DNA of 64,000 nucleotides. Source: an uncultured Arthrobacter sp. (GTDB lineage Bacteria; Actinomycetota; Actinomycetes; Actinomycetales; Micrococcaceae). The stretch's first letter is position 1. The number at the start of each line of letters is the position of its first letter. Positions 28,032 through 37,120 of this stretch are shown in pieces. The position numbers and the translations under genes are program-made. Location: contig NZ_CANLSZ010000003.1 in the NCBI RefSeq assembly GCF_947493765.1, forward strand, positions 124,001-188,000. The letters run 5' to 3'. The notes beneath the pieces are model-generated. The model was not told the origin of the DNA. It saw only the letters and a program-made list of their open reading frames with translations, and did not search any database.

Positions 28032-28825
28032 GCACCCGCCCGACACCCGGCAGGCGATCGCCCGCGCTCGAGCCGCGGCCCTCCGGGGCGGCCGCGGCGC
28101 TCGGCACGCGCGTGGTGCGGCACGGCTCCTACGAGGCGCTGGGGATGCTCCGGAACGGGGAACAGCTGGTGCTCGCCATCGTGCTGCCCCTCCTGGCTCT
28201 GGTGGCGCTCGTGATCACCCCCCTCCTCGACGGCTACGGTGGCAGCCGCATCGATGTCGCGGCACCCGGCGTCCTCGCCCTGTGCACCATGTCCACGGCC
28301 TTCACCGGCCAGGGCATCGCCACCGGCTTCGACCGCCGCTACGGCGTGCTCAGATTCCTGTCGACGACGCCGCTGGGACGATCGGGGCTGATCCTCGGGA
28401 AGGCCGTGGCCGTGGCCGTCGTCCTGGCCGTGCAGCTGGTCGTGATCGGCGGTACCGCCCTCCTCCTGGGATGGTCGCCGATGCCCGGCGGGATCCTGCC
28501 CGCGGCCGTTCTCCTGCTGCTCGGCTCGGCGGCCTTCACGGCCCTGGGACTGCTCGTGGCCGGCACGCTCAGGCCGGAGGCGACCCTTGCCGTCACGAAT
28601 CTCGTCTGGATCCTCCTCGCCGCAGCCGGCGGCGTGATCATCCCGGCCCGGAGCCTGCCGGAGATCGTCCAGGGCTTCGTGTCCGTCCTGCCGTCCGCGG
28701 CCCTCGGCGACGGCCTCCGCGACGCCTTCCTCGACGGCGCCCTCGACCCCATCGCGTCCCTGGTGCTGCTGGCCTGGGCCGTCCTCGCCAGCCTCGCGGC
28801 CATCCGCTGGTTCAAATGGAGCTGA
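28028..28825 (+). CDS. ABC-2 exporter permease subunit
   Basis: 265-residue membrane protein with about six hydrophobic helices (for example LVLAIVLPLLALVALVI and ILLAAAGGVIIPARSLP), matching ABC-2 type permeases. A polar N-terminal 35 residues lie in the cytoplasm. The start ATG overlaps the ATPase stop (ATGA), and its own stop lies 5 nt before the ctaA start, or overlaps the alternative ctaA ATG. It works with the preceding ATPase as a homodimeric exporter. Confidence 0.87.
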   Translation: MSTRPTPGRRSPALEPRPSGAAAALGTRVVRHGSYEALGMLRNGEQLVLAIVLPLLALVALVITPLLDGYGGSRIDVAAPGVLALCTMSTAFTGQGIATGFDRRYGVLRFLSTTPLGRSGLILGKAVAVAVVLAVQLVVIGGTALLLGWSPMPGGILPAAVLLLLGSAAFTALGLLVAGTLRPEATLAVTNLVWILLAAAGGVIIPARSLPEIVQGFVSVLPSAALGDGLRDAFLDGALDPIASLVLLAWAVLASLAAIRWFKWS

Positions 28826-28830
28826 ATCCC

Positions 28831-29805
28831 ATGACCCTCTCCCCGCTCTCCCGATTCACCGGAGCCCTCCCCACCACCACCACACCGGTGGTCCGCCGGC
28901 TCGCAGTCGCCTCGCTGGTCGCGCAGATCGGCATCGTGGTGACGGGTGGCGCCGTCCGCCTCACCGCCTCCGGCCTGGGCTGTCCGGAGTGGCCGCGCTG
29001 CACGGCGGACAGCATCGTGACGACGCCCGAGATGGGCCTGAACGGGGTCATCGAGTTCGGCAACCGGCTCCTGACCTTCGTCCTCGTGGTCATCGCCGTG
29101 GCCATGATCGTCGCGGTGCTCGGCATGCGCCGGGACCGCCGGGACCTGTTCCGGCTCTCGATCGGCATCGCCCTCGGGATCCCCGTCCAGGCCGTCATCG
29201 GCGGGGTCAGCGTCTGGATGGACCTGAATCCCTGGGTGGTGGGACTCCACTTCATCGTGTCCATGGCGCTGATCGCGCTCGCGACCGTGCTGGTCAACCG
29301 GTCGCGGCTGACCACCGGGCAGTACCGCGACGATCAGCACGCACCCGCCGCCCCGCCACTCCTGCGTCAGCTCCTCGTCACCTCCACGGCGCTGACGAGC
29401 GTCGCCGTCGTCCTGGGTGTGATGGTCACCGGGTCGGGCCCTCACGCCGGCGACCACGGCGCTGCCCGGAACGGCCTAGATCCTGATCTCGTCACCCGCC
29501 TGCACGCCCTGCCGGTGTACCTGCTCGTCGCCACCGTGGTGCTCGCGGCGGTCGTCGCCCACCGCTCACGCGTCACGGGCACGCTCCGGAGGGCGGTGGT
29601 GCTGCTCACCGCGGCCGTCCTCGTGCAGGGTGCCATCGGCTACGTCCAGCACTTCCTGCACCTGCCGATCGTCCTCGTCGCCCTGCACATGCTGGGAGCG
29701 TCGCTGCTCGTGGCCGCCGCCGTGCATGCGCAGTACACGGGGACCACGCGGAGGACCCTTCCCGGCACCCGGGCGCGGACCCGGGAGCCGCAGGCCGTCG
29801 CCTGA
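28831..29805 (+). CDS. ctaA: Heme A synthase
   Basis: Integral membrane enzyme that oxidises heme O to heme A for aa3 oxidase. 324 residues, eight helices. Heme-ligand histidines H140 (VVGLHFIV), H225 (TRLHALP) and H286 (VALHMLG) are present, with the E75 of the first helix pair. The ligand expected three residues after it is N78 (EFGNR instead of E-x2-H-R). One cysteine pair, C51 and C57, lies in the first loop. ATG 28831 fits the family start; ATG 28816 in frame is possible. Coupled to the ABC exporter. Confidence 0.92.
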   Translation: MTLSPLSRFTGALPTTTTPVVRRLAVASLVAQIGIVVTGGAVRLTASGLGCPEWPRCTADSIVTTPEMGLNGVIEFGNRLLTFVLVVIAVAMIVAVLGMRRDRRDLFRLSIGIALGIPVQAVIGGVSVWMDLNPWVVGLHFIVSMALIALATVLVNRSRLTTGQYRDDQHAPAAPPLLRQLLVTSTALTSVAVVLGVMVTGSGPHAGDHGAARNGLDPDLVTRLHALPVYLLVATVVLAAVVAHRSRVTGTLRRAVVLLTAAVLVQGAIGYVQHFLHLPIVLVALHMLGASLLVAAAVHAQYTGTTRRTLPGTRARTREPQAVA

Positions 29806-29830
29806 GCGCTGGCCGGGCGGACCCGGAGCC

Positions 29831-30730
29831 TCAGCCGGCGTCGAGGGCCGCCTCGACGAGATCGAGCAGGCGCCCCAGCTCCCGCAGCTCCGATCCGGGG
29901 CTGGGCAGCAGGGGTGCCCTCGGGTCCCCCGCGGCGATACCGCAGGCGCGGGCCAGGAGATGGAGGCCACTGATCTTCCGAAGCCCTGCGACGTGTTCCA
30001 CGAGCGGCGAGAGGACGTGTCGGATCCGCTCCACCTCCGGCTGCTCCCCCGCGAGGACCGCCGAGCGGAGCAGGGCGTAGTACCCCGGCAGGAGTGCCGC
30101 GGGCCCGCTGTGCCAGGCGTCGGAGCCCACCTCCCCGCTCATCATGAGCAGATCCCCGCTGACACCGTGGCTGAGGGGTGCGCCGACGAGCCCCGCGAGG
30201 CGCGCGTGGCGTTCGTTGAAGGTCGCGGCATCGGCGGCGGTGTCCTTGAAGGCCACCACCTGCTCCAGCGCGGCGAGCTCCGCCACCACCGACAGAGAGT
30301 AGTCGAACTGTGTGGTACCGGGATTGTTGTAGAGGCACACCGGCAGATCGGTCTCGGCGCAGACGGTCCTTACCTGCACCATCACCTCGTCGTCGGTCAG
30401 GGGGACGTAGGAGACCGGTGACAGGACGAGACCGGCCGCGCCGGCCTCCTGTGCATCCGCTGTGGACTCCAGCACGCCGCGAGTACCGACGGAGCTGATA
30501 CCCACAGCGACCGGAACCCGGCCGCGCGCGGCCTCGATGGCCGTCCGCGCCACCTCCGCGCGTTCCGCGCGGTCGAGGTAGGCGAAGCTTCCCGAGGATC
30601 CGAGGACGGTCAGCGCGTCGACTCCGGAGCGGATCATCCCGTCGACGAGGGTGCCCAGCTCGGCGTGCGAGACCTCGCCGTCGGGCAGGAACGGGGTGAT
30701 GGGATAGGCGATCAGTCCGGTGAAGTCCAT
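29831..30730 (-). CDS. DapA/NAL-superfamily aldolase
   Basis: TIM-barrel class I aldolase or dehydratase of the dihydrodipicolinate synthase superfamily, 299 residues. Schiff-base lysine K162 (VAFKDTA) and proton-relay Y134 (LYNNPGTT) are present. The active-site loop that is TTGE in DapA reads SSGS (45-48), so lysine synthesis is unlikely and a sugar-acid or pyruvate-dependent reaction is more probable. It stands alone between ctaA (convergent, 25-nt gap) and ctaB. A TAGGCT -10 sits 7 nt before the ATG. Confidence 0.82.
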   Translation of the reverse strand: MDFTGLIAYPITPFLPDGEVSHAELGTLVDGMIRSGVDALTVLGSSGSFAYLDRAERAEVARTAIEAARGRVPVAVGISSVGTRGVLESTADAQEAGAAGLVLSPVSYVPLTDDEVMVQVRTVCAETDLPVCLYNNPGTTQFDYSLSVVAELAALEQVVAFKDTAADAATFNERHARLAGLVGAPLSHGVSGDLLMMSGEVGSDAWHSGPAALLPGYYALLRSAVLAGEQPEVERIRHVLSPLVEHVAGLRKISGLHLLARACGIAAGDPRAPLLPSPGSELRELGRLLDLVEAALDAG

Positions 30731-30737
30731 GCCTGCC

Positions 30738-30743
30738 AGCCTA
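30738..30743 (-). promoter_or_regulatory. -10 element TAGGCT of a leaderless promoter
   Basis: TAGGCT on the minus strand, 7 nt before ATG 30730 of the DapA-like gene; no Shine-Dalgarno is present. Confidence 0.55.
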
Positions 30744-30808
30744 GGTGCTCCACGCCCGCCGACCGGAGGAGCCGCTCGTCCTGCGGACCGTCCGGGAGTC
30801 CCTCTGGG

Positions 30809-31753
30809 CTACCCCAGGACGGCCGAGCCGACGAAGGGATCGATGGCCAGGGCCAGGAAGAGCACGGTGAGATAGCTGATGGAGCCGTGGAAGACCTTCA
30901 TCGCTGCCTTGTTGCTCAGCTCGCCCTGGCGCGCGAGCGAGTACAGGCGATGGGACTCCCGGATGAACCAGGCGCCTCCGGCGAGGGCGGCCACCGAGTA
31001 GACCCAGCCCGCACCGGCAGGGACGAGCAGGAGCGAGCAGGCCACCATCGCCCAGGCGTACAGCACCACCTGGACCGAGACCACGCGGGCTCCGGCGATC
31101 GCCCCGAGCATCGGTACGCTGGCCGCCACGTAGTCGTCGCTGTACTTCATGGACAGCGGCCAGTAATGGGGCGGTGTCCACAGGAAGATGACGAGGAAGA
31201 GGACGACGGCCGGCCATTCGACCGAGTTCGTCACCGCTGCCCAGGCGATGAGCACGGGCATGCAGCCGGCCGCCCCGCCCCAGACGATGTTCTGCGACGT
31301 GCGGCGCTTCAGGACCAGGGTGTACAGGACGACGTAGAGGAAGATCGCGGCGACACCGAGGAGACCCGTGAGCGGGTTGGCTCCGAACCAGAGGATGGCG
31401 ATGGCGGCGATCCCGAGGGCCCAGGAGAAGATCAGCGCCTCCCGCGGGGTGAGTTCACCCGTGACCAGCGGACGGTTCTCCGTGCGGTGCATGACCTTGT
31501 CGATGTCGCGGTCGAAGTAGCAGTTGAAGGCGCCCGCACTGCCTGCGGCGAAGGCACCGCCCACCATGGTCGCGAGGATCAGCCCGAAGGGCGGGAAGCC
31601 ACCCTGCGCGAAGATCATGGTGGGCAGGGTCGTCACGAGGAGCAGCTCGATCACGCGCGGCTTCGTCAGCGCGAGATAGGCCCTGGCCTTTCGGCCGAAG
31701 CCCGGTCGGGTCTGCGGGGAACGCACCGGAGCAGTAACCTGCTGGGTCTTCAC
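30809..31753 (-). CDS. ctaB: Protoheme IX farnesyltransferase (heme O synthase)
   Basis: UbiA-family membrane prenyltransferase making heme O, the substrate of CtaA. 314 residues, about nine helices. The prenyl-diphosphate motif [20 protein letters not shown] is present after helix 2. GTG 31753 ([10 protein letters not shown]) gives a normal-length N-terminus ahead of [12 protein letters not shown]; a much longer upstream reading lacks homology. Divergent from tkt across a 350-nt gap, as is usual in this lineage. Confidence 0.94.
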   Translation of the reverse strand: MKTQQVTAPVRSPQTRPGFGRKARAYLALTKPRVIELLLVTTLPTMIFAQGGFPPFGLILATMVGGAFAAGSAGAFNCYFDRDIDKVMHRTENRPLVTGELTPREALIFSWALGIAAIAILWFGANPLTGLLGVAAIFLYVVLYTLVLKRRTSQNIVWGGAAGCMPVLIAWAAVTNSVEWPAVVLFLVIFLWTPPHYWPLSMKYSDDYVAASVPMLGAIAGARVVSVQVVLYAWAMVACSLLLVPAGAGWVYSVAALAGGAWFIRESHRLYSLARQGELSNKAAMKVFHGSISYLTVLFLALAIDPFVGSAVLG

Positions 31754-32103
31754 AAGGCAACACTTTCGATTCTTCCGGAGGAAAAGACACCACCAGCATA
31801 CCCTTTTACGCTGTGTAGAACTTGGGGCGGGCGCCCTCCCCGGCAGCCCTCCTCCCCGGCCACCGCCACCTGCGGAGCCCCGGCTGCTCCCGAGTGACGC
31901 AGGACATCCGCCGACCGGGAAGTTCCCCCTGACGGCGAAAAGGATAGGGTGGAGTCCTAAGCCCGCTTCGCATCGGTACGAGCACGACCTGCGATGCAGG
32001 AGTGGGGCTTCGCAGGATTCAATGGTGAACGGCCGGCCCGACCGCGTGCCTGGAGGCACTCACCGGTGATTCGGCTGTTCCGGACAGAGAGGGGCCCGGA
32101 AAC
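31754..32103. promoter_or_regulatory. 350-nt divergent region between ctaB and tkt
   Basis: Holds the promoters of both operons. Minus-strand TATGCT near 31795-31800 is a candidate ctaB -10. Plus-strand TAGGGT at 31945-31950 is a candidate tkt -10, implying a leader of about 147 nt. That leader contains a small hairpin CCTGC-GAT-GCAGG (31988-32000) and a possible 15-codon upstream ORF (ATG 32022, stop 32067-32069). No known riboswitch was recognised and no full gene is present. Confidence 0.4.
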
Positions 32104-34290
32104 GTGCCACAGACGCAACAGCAGGACCTGAGCTGGACCGAACTCGACCAGAGGGCCGTGGACACGATCCGCGTCCTGGCAGCCGACGCCGTGGAGAAGG
32201 TGGGCAACGGGCACCCCGGCACGGCGATGAGCCTGGCCCCGGCCGCCTACCTCCTGTTCCAGAAACTGATGCGGCACGATCCCGCAGATGCCGAGTGGAC
32301 CGGGCGCGACCGCTTCGTCCTCTCCCCGGGCCACACCTCGCTGACCCTCTACATCCAGCTCTACCTGTCGGGCTACGGCCTCGAGCTGGAGGACCTGCAG
32401 TCGCTGCGCACGTGGGGCTCCCTGACGCCGGGCCACCCGGAGTACCGGCACACCACCGGCGTCGAGGTCACCACGGGGCCCCTGGGCCAGGGCCTGGCCA
32501 CCTCGGTCGGCTTCGCCTACGGCCAGCGCCGTCAGCGCGGGATGTTCGACCCCGAGGCCCCCGAGGGCACGAGTCCCTTCGACCACACCATCTGGGTGAT
32601 CGCCTCCGACGGCGACCTCCAGGAGGGTGTCACGTCCGAGGCCTCCTCACTGGCCGGCCACCAGGAACTGGGCAATCTGGTGGTGCTCTACGACGAGAAC
32701 CACATCTCCATCGAGGACGACACCGATGTGGCGTTCACCGAGGACGTCCTGGCCCGCTACGAGGCGTACGGCTGGCACACCCAGCGCGTGGACTGGACGA
32801 AGACCGGCGAGTACGTCGAGGACGTCGCCGAACTGTACTCGGCCCTCGTCGCGGCCCGGAACGAGACCTCCAGGCCGAGTATCGTCTCCCTGCGCACCAT
32901 CATCGGCTACCCGGCACCCACCAAGCAGGACACGGGCAAGATCCACGGTTCGGCGCTCGGCGCCGACGAGGTGGCCGCCGTGAAGAAGGCGCTCGGCTTC
33001 GATCCCGAGAAGCACTTCGACGTGGACCCCGAGGTCCTCGAGCACGCCCGCGGCGTCGTCCGGCGCGGGGCCGAGGCCCACAGCGCCTGGCAGGAGGACT
33101 TCACTGCGTGGCGGGAGGGCCATGCCGAGGAAGCCGCCCTGCTCGAGCGTATCCAGGCACGCACCCTGCCCGAGGGCTGGACGGCGGAGCTCCCCACGTT
33201 CGAGGCGGGCAAGGACATGTCCACGCGCGCCGCGTCCGGCAAGGTCCTCACGGCCATCGGCCCCGTGCTCCCCGAGCTCTGGGGCGGCAGCGCGGACCTC
33301 GCCGAGTCCAACAACACGACCATCGAGGGCTCGCCGTCGTTCATCCCGAAGAGCCGCCAGACGGACCTGTGGTCGGGCGACAAGTACGGCCGCGTGCTGC
33401 ACTTCGGTATCCGTGAGCACGCCGCGGCCGCGATCGTCAACGGCATCGTCATGCACAGCAGCACGCGTGCCTTCTCCGGGACGTTCCTCATCTTCAGCGA
33501 CTACCAGCGCCCCGCGGTCCGGCTCGGTGCCCTCATGGGCGTACCGGCGATCTACGTCTGGACCCACGATTCGATCGGTCTCGGTGAGGACGGTCCCACC
33601 CACCAGCCGGTCGAGCAGCTCTCCTCGCTGCGCACCATCCCCGGCCTCGACGTGGTGCGGCCCGGGGACGCGAACGAGGTGGCCGTCGCGTGGAGGACCA
33701 TCCTGGAGAACACCGACAACCCGGCCGGCCTCGTCCTGACACGTCAGAACATCCCGACGTACGAGCGTGGCAGCGGCGTGGCCGAGGGCGACACCTTCGC
33801 GTCGGCCGACGGCGTCGCGCGCGGCGGGTACGTCCTCGCGGAGGCGAAGAACGGCTCCCCAGAGGTGATCCTCATCGGCACGGGGTCCGAGGTGCAGCTC
33901 GCCGTCGACGCCCGCGAGGCCCTCGAGGCCGACGGCATCTCCACCCGCGTCGTGTCCATGCCGTGCCTCGAGTGGTTCAACGCGCAGGACGCCTCCTACC
34001 GCGAGAGTGTGCTCCCGCGGTCGGTCCGGGCACGCGTCTCGGTCGAGGCCGGGGTCTCGCAGAGCTGGCACGGCATCGTCGGCGACGCCGGTCGCCACGT
34101 CTCGCTCGAGCACTACGGGGCCTCCGCCGACTACAAGACGCTCTTCCGCGAGTTCGGTATCACCTCCGAGGCCGTCGCCGCCGCGGCGAGGGATTCGATC
34201 GAGGCTGCCGGCTCCGATCCCCTGGCCCCGAACGGCACCGCGGCCATGCCTTCCGGGCAGCGCGCCACGGAGACCGGCGACCAGCAGTAG
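32104..34290 (+). CDS. tkt: Transketolase
   Basis: Thiamine-diphosphate enzyme of the non-oxidative pentose phosphate pathway, 728 residues. N-terminal [16 protein letters not shown], the TPP motif [13 protein letters not shown] with its downstream asparagine in [14 protein letters not shown] and the C-terminal [14 protein letters not shown] and [16 protein letters not shown] segments are all intact. GTG 32104 has GAGAGGGG about 8 nt upstream. First gene of the tkt-tal-pgi-zwf-opcA-pgl operon. Confidence 0.97.
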   Translation: MPQTQQQDLSWTELDQRAVDTIRVLAADAVEKVGNGHPGTAMSLAPAAYLLFQKLMRHDPADAEWTGRDRFVLSPGHTSLTLYIQLYLSGYGLELEDLQSLRTWGSLTPGHPEYRHTTGVEVTTGPLGQGLATSVGFAYGQRRQRGMFDPEAPEGTSPFDHTIWVIASDGDLQEGVTSEASSLAGHQELGNLVVLYDENHISIEDDTDVAFTEDVLARYEAYGWHTQRVDWTKTGEYVEDVAELYSALVAARNETSRPSIVSLRTIIGYPAPTKQDTGKIHGSALGADEVAAVKKALGFDPEKHFDVDPEVLEHARGVVRRGAEAHSAWQEDFTAWREGHAEEAALLERIQARTLPEGWTAELPTFEAGKDMSTRAASGKVLTAIGPVLPELWGGSADLAESNNTTIEGSPSFIPKSRQTDLWSGDKYGRVLHFGIREHAAAAIVNGIVMHSSTRAFSGTFLIFSDYQRPAVRLGALMGVPAIYVWTHDSIGLGEDGPTHQPVEQLSSLRTIPGLDVVRPGDANEVAVAWRTILENTDNPAGLVLTRQNIPTYERGSGVAEGDTFASADGVARGGYVLAEAKNGSPEVILIGTGSEVQLAVDAREALEADGISTRVVSMPCLEWFNAQDASYRESVLPRSVRARVSVEAGVSQSWHGIVGDAGRHVSLEHYGASADYKTLFREFGITSEAVAAAARDSIEAAGSDPLAPNGTAAMPSGQRATETGDQQ

Positions 34291-34349
34291 CAGTGCCTTC
34301 CCGTCCCTCTTCCAGCACTAGTTCCGCTGACGCGGAAAAGGAGCACATC

Positions 34350-35459
34350 ATGACCACACCCACTGCCGCGCTCTCCGCCGCCGGAGTCTCCATCTGGCTC
34401 GACGACCTCTCCCGGGAGCGCATCAACTCCGGGGCCTTCAAGCACCTCATCGAGGATCTGGACGTCGTCGGTGTCACGACCAACCCGAGCATCTTCGCGG
34501 CGGCGCTCAAGCAGGGCGAGTCCTACGCCTCCCAGGTCGGAGCCCTTGCCGCGGCAGGGGCCGACGTGGACCAGGCCGTCTTCGACATCACCACGCACGA
34601 CGTGTCCCAGGCCTGCGATCTCTTCGCCGAGGAGGCCGAACGCTCCGAGGGTGTGGACGGTCGCGTCTCCATCGAGGTCGATCCCCGCCTCTCGCGTGAC
34701 ACCGCCGGCACGATCGCCGAGGCCAAGCGCCTGCACGCCAAGGTCCAGCGGACCAACGTACTGATCAAGATTCCCGCCACGGTCGAGGGACTCGAGGCCA
34801 TCTCCACGACGCTCGGAGCGGGGATCAGTGTCAACGTCACGCTGATCTTCTCCCTCGAGCGGTACCGCGCGGTCATCAACGCCTTCATGCTCGGCCTGGA
34901 GCAGGCGAAGGAGAACGGGCACGATCTCTCCAGCATCCACTCCGTGGCGTCCTTCTTCGTCTCCCGCGTGGACTCCGAGGTCGACGCACGGCTCGACACC
35001 ATCGGGACGGACGAGGCGAAGGCGCTCAAGGGCAAGGCGGGCCTGGCCAATGCACGGCTGGCGTACCAGATCTTCCAGGAGCAGTTCTCCTCGGAGCGCT
35101 GGCAGGTCCTCCGAGCAGCCGGGGCGAGGGCCCAGCGGCCGCTCTGGGCCTCGACGGGCGTGAAGGACCCCGATCTTCCGGACACCCTCTACGTCGTCGG
35201 GCTGGTGGCCCCCGACGTCGTCAACACCATGCCGGAGAAGACCCTCGACGCGACGGCCGACCACGGCGTGGTGGAGGGCGACACCGTCACGGGGACGTAC
35301 GAGGAATCGACCAGGATCCTGGACAGCCTCGACGCCCTCGGTGTCTCCTACACCGAGGTCGTGGAGCAGCTCGAGACCGAGGGCCTCGACAAGTTCGTGG
35401 CCAGCTGGTCCGAGCTGCTCGAGACCGTCCAGTCCGCACTCGACGCAGCGAAGGAGTAG
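34350..35459 (+). CDS. tal: Transaldolase
   Basis: 369-residue actinobacterial-type transaldolase. The Schiff-base lysine is K140 in [16 protein letters not shown] near residue 43 and the [11 protein letters not shown] strand are conserved. ATG 34350 has AAAGGAG 6 nt upstream. A small hairpin TTCCGC-TGAC-GCGGAA (34322-34337) abuts that ribosome site in the 59-nt tkt-tal gap, so processing or translation control between the two genes is possible. Confidence 0.96.
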   Translation: MTTPTAALSAAGVSIWLDDLSRERINSGAFKHLIEDLDVVGVTTNPSIFAAALKQGESYASQVGALAAAGADVDQAVFDITTHDVSQACDLFAEEAERSEGVDGRVSIEVDPRLSRDTAGTIAEAKRLHAKVQRTNVLIKIPATVEGLEAISTTLGAGISVNVTLIFSLERYRAVINAFMLGLEQAKENGHDLSSIHSVASFFVSRVDSEVDARLDTIGTDEAKALKGKAGLANARLAYQIFQEQFSSERWQVLRAAGARAQRPLWASTGVKDPDLPDTLYVVGLVAPDVVNTMPEKTLDATADHGVVEGDTVTGTYEESTRILDSLDALGVSYTEVVEQLETEGLDKFVASWSELLETVQSALDAAKE

Positions 35460-35464
35460 GGCTC

Positions 35465-37120
35465 ATGGGTTCATTCGCGCTCACCGCGACCGGAGCGGCC
35501 CTGGCCGCCGTCGACGCCGTCGTCCCCGGACTCGTCGAGGAGCAGGTGGCATCCAGGCTCATGGCCGGGGACGCCACGCTGTGGGGTCGCGACGCAGAGG
35601 CGGAGGCGTCGATCCGGCTCGGCTGGATCGACCTGTTCGAGGGCTCCCGGGCCCTCCTCCCGGAGATCGCCGGCCTGCGCGCCGACCTCCGGGCCGAAGG
35701 CGTGGACCGCGTGGTCCTCTGCGGCATGGGAGGATCCTCGCTGGCCCCGGAGGTCATCACGAAGGAGGCGGGGGTCGAACTCGTCGTCCTGGACGCCACC
35801 GACCCCGAGCAGGTGCGGGCGGCCCTCGAGGGGGACCTGCACCCGACGATGATCGTCGTGTCGTCGAAGTCCGGCTCCACGGTGGAGACCGACTCACAGC
35901 GCCGCCTCTTCGAGCAGGCGTTCACCGACGCCGGCATCGACGCTGCATCGCGCATCGTCATCGTGACCGATCCGGGCTCGCCCCTCGAGGACGCCTCCCG
36001 GAAGGCCGGCTATCGCAGGGTGTTCACCGCGAATCCGGAGGTGGGCGGGCGCTACTCGGCGCTGACCGCCTTCGGGCTCGTGCCGTCCGGGCTCGCCGGG
36101 GCGGACATCGAGGCCCTCCTGGACGACGCGGAGGACAGCGCCGAGTTCCTCGGCGACGACGCAGAGGACAACGTGGGGCTGCAGCTCGGCGCAGTGCTGG
36201 GCGGCACCGCCCCGCTGCGCGACAAGATCGTCTTCGCCGACGCCGGGTCGGGCCTGCCCGGCTTCGCGGACTGGGCGGAACAGCTGATCGCCGAATCGAC
36301 GGGCAAGCTGGGGACCGGCCTGTTGCCCGTCGTCGCATCGCTCGACGCGCCCGAGATCCACACGAGGGCTCCCGACGTGCTGCCCGTCCTCCTCGCACCG
36401 CTCGACGGCGACGCGGCGGACGACGGGGTGTCCGGTCCCGGGACGCCGGAGGCCACGCGTGTGACGGTCAGCGGGAGCCTGGGCAGCCAGTTGTTCGTCT
36501 GGGAGTACGCGGTCGCCGTCGCGGGCCGGCTCCTGGGCATCAACCCGTTCGACCAGCCGGATGTTGAGGCCGCCAAGAAGGCGGCGCGGGGCCTGCTCGA
36601 CGACCGGCCGGAGTCCGCCCCTCCCGCTTTCGTGGACGGGGTCGTGGAGGTCCGCGGCGATCCCGACCTGCTCGGGTCCGCGACCACGGTCGGTGACGCG
36701 CTGGAAGCTTTGCTGGGACGCCTGCCGGACCGCGGGTACCTGTCGGTGCAGGCCTACCTCGACCGCCACGGGCAGCCGGACCTCGAGCAGGTCCGCGCGC
36801 CCCTCGCGGCGGCCACGGGGCGCCCGGTGACCTTCGGCTGGGGACCGCGCTTCCTGCACTCGACAGGTCAGTTCCACAAGGGTGGCTCCCCCGTGGGCGT
36901 GTTCCTGCAGCTCACCGGGGCGAGCGGCGAGGACGTGGCGATACCCGGTCAGCCCTTCGGCTTCGGTGAGCTCATCGCCGCCCAGGCAGCCGGTGACGCC
37001 CAGGTGCTCGCGGAGCACGGTCGGCCCGTGCTCCGGCTCCACCTGACGGACCGCGCCGCCGGCGTGGCCCAGGTGCGTGCGGCCGTCGACGCGCTCCCCC
37101 GTACCGGGGAGAACGGGTGA
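35465..37120 (+). CDS. pgi: Glucose-6-phosphate isomerase
   Basis: 551-residue PGI that links glycolysis with the oxidative pentose phosphate enzymes encoded next to it. The phosphate-binding GGSSLAPEV and SSKSGSTVET motifs are clear, as is the C-terminal HSTGQFHKGG. The divergent actinobacterial form found inside PPP operons. ATG 35465 is 5 nt after the tal stop; the 3' end overlaps zwf in GTGA. Confidence 0.93.
   Translation: MGSFALTATGAALAAVDAVVPGLVEEQVASRLMAGDATLWGRDAEAEASIRLGWIDLFEGSRALLPEIAGLRADLRAEGVDRVVLCGMGGSSLAPEVITKEAGVELVVLDATDPEQVRAALEGDLHPTMIVVSSKSGSTVETDSQRRLFEQAFTDAGIDAASRIVIVTDPGSPLEDASRKAGYRRVFTANPEVGGRYSALTAFGLVPSGLAGADIEALLDDAEDSAEFLGDDAEDNVGLQLGAVLGGTAPLRDKIVFADAGSGLPGFADWAEQLIAESTGKLGTGLLPVVASLDAPEIHTRAPDVLPVLLAPLDGDAADDGVSGPGTPEATRVTVSGSLGSQLFVWEYAVAVAGRLLGINPFDQPDVEAAKKAARGLLDDRPESAPPAFVDGVVEVRGDPDLLGSATTVGDALEALLGRLPDRGYLSVQAYLDRHGQPDLEQVRAPLAAATGRPVTFGWGPRFLHSTGQFHKGGSPVGVFLQLTGASGEDVAIPGQPFGFGELIAAQAAGDAQVLAEHGRPVLRLHLTDRAAGVAQVRAAVDALPRTGENG

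Noticed and set aside
29831-30730. Calling the aldolase dapA (lysine synthesis)
   Set aside because: The TTGE loop is replaced by SSGS and no lysine genes are nearby.
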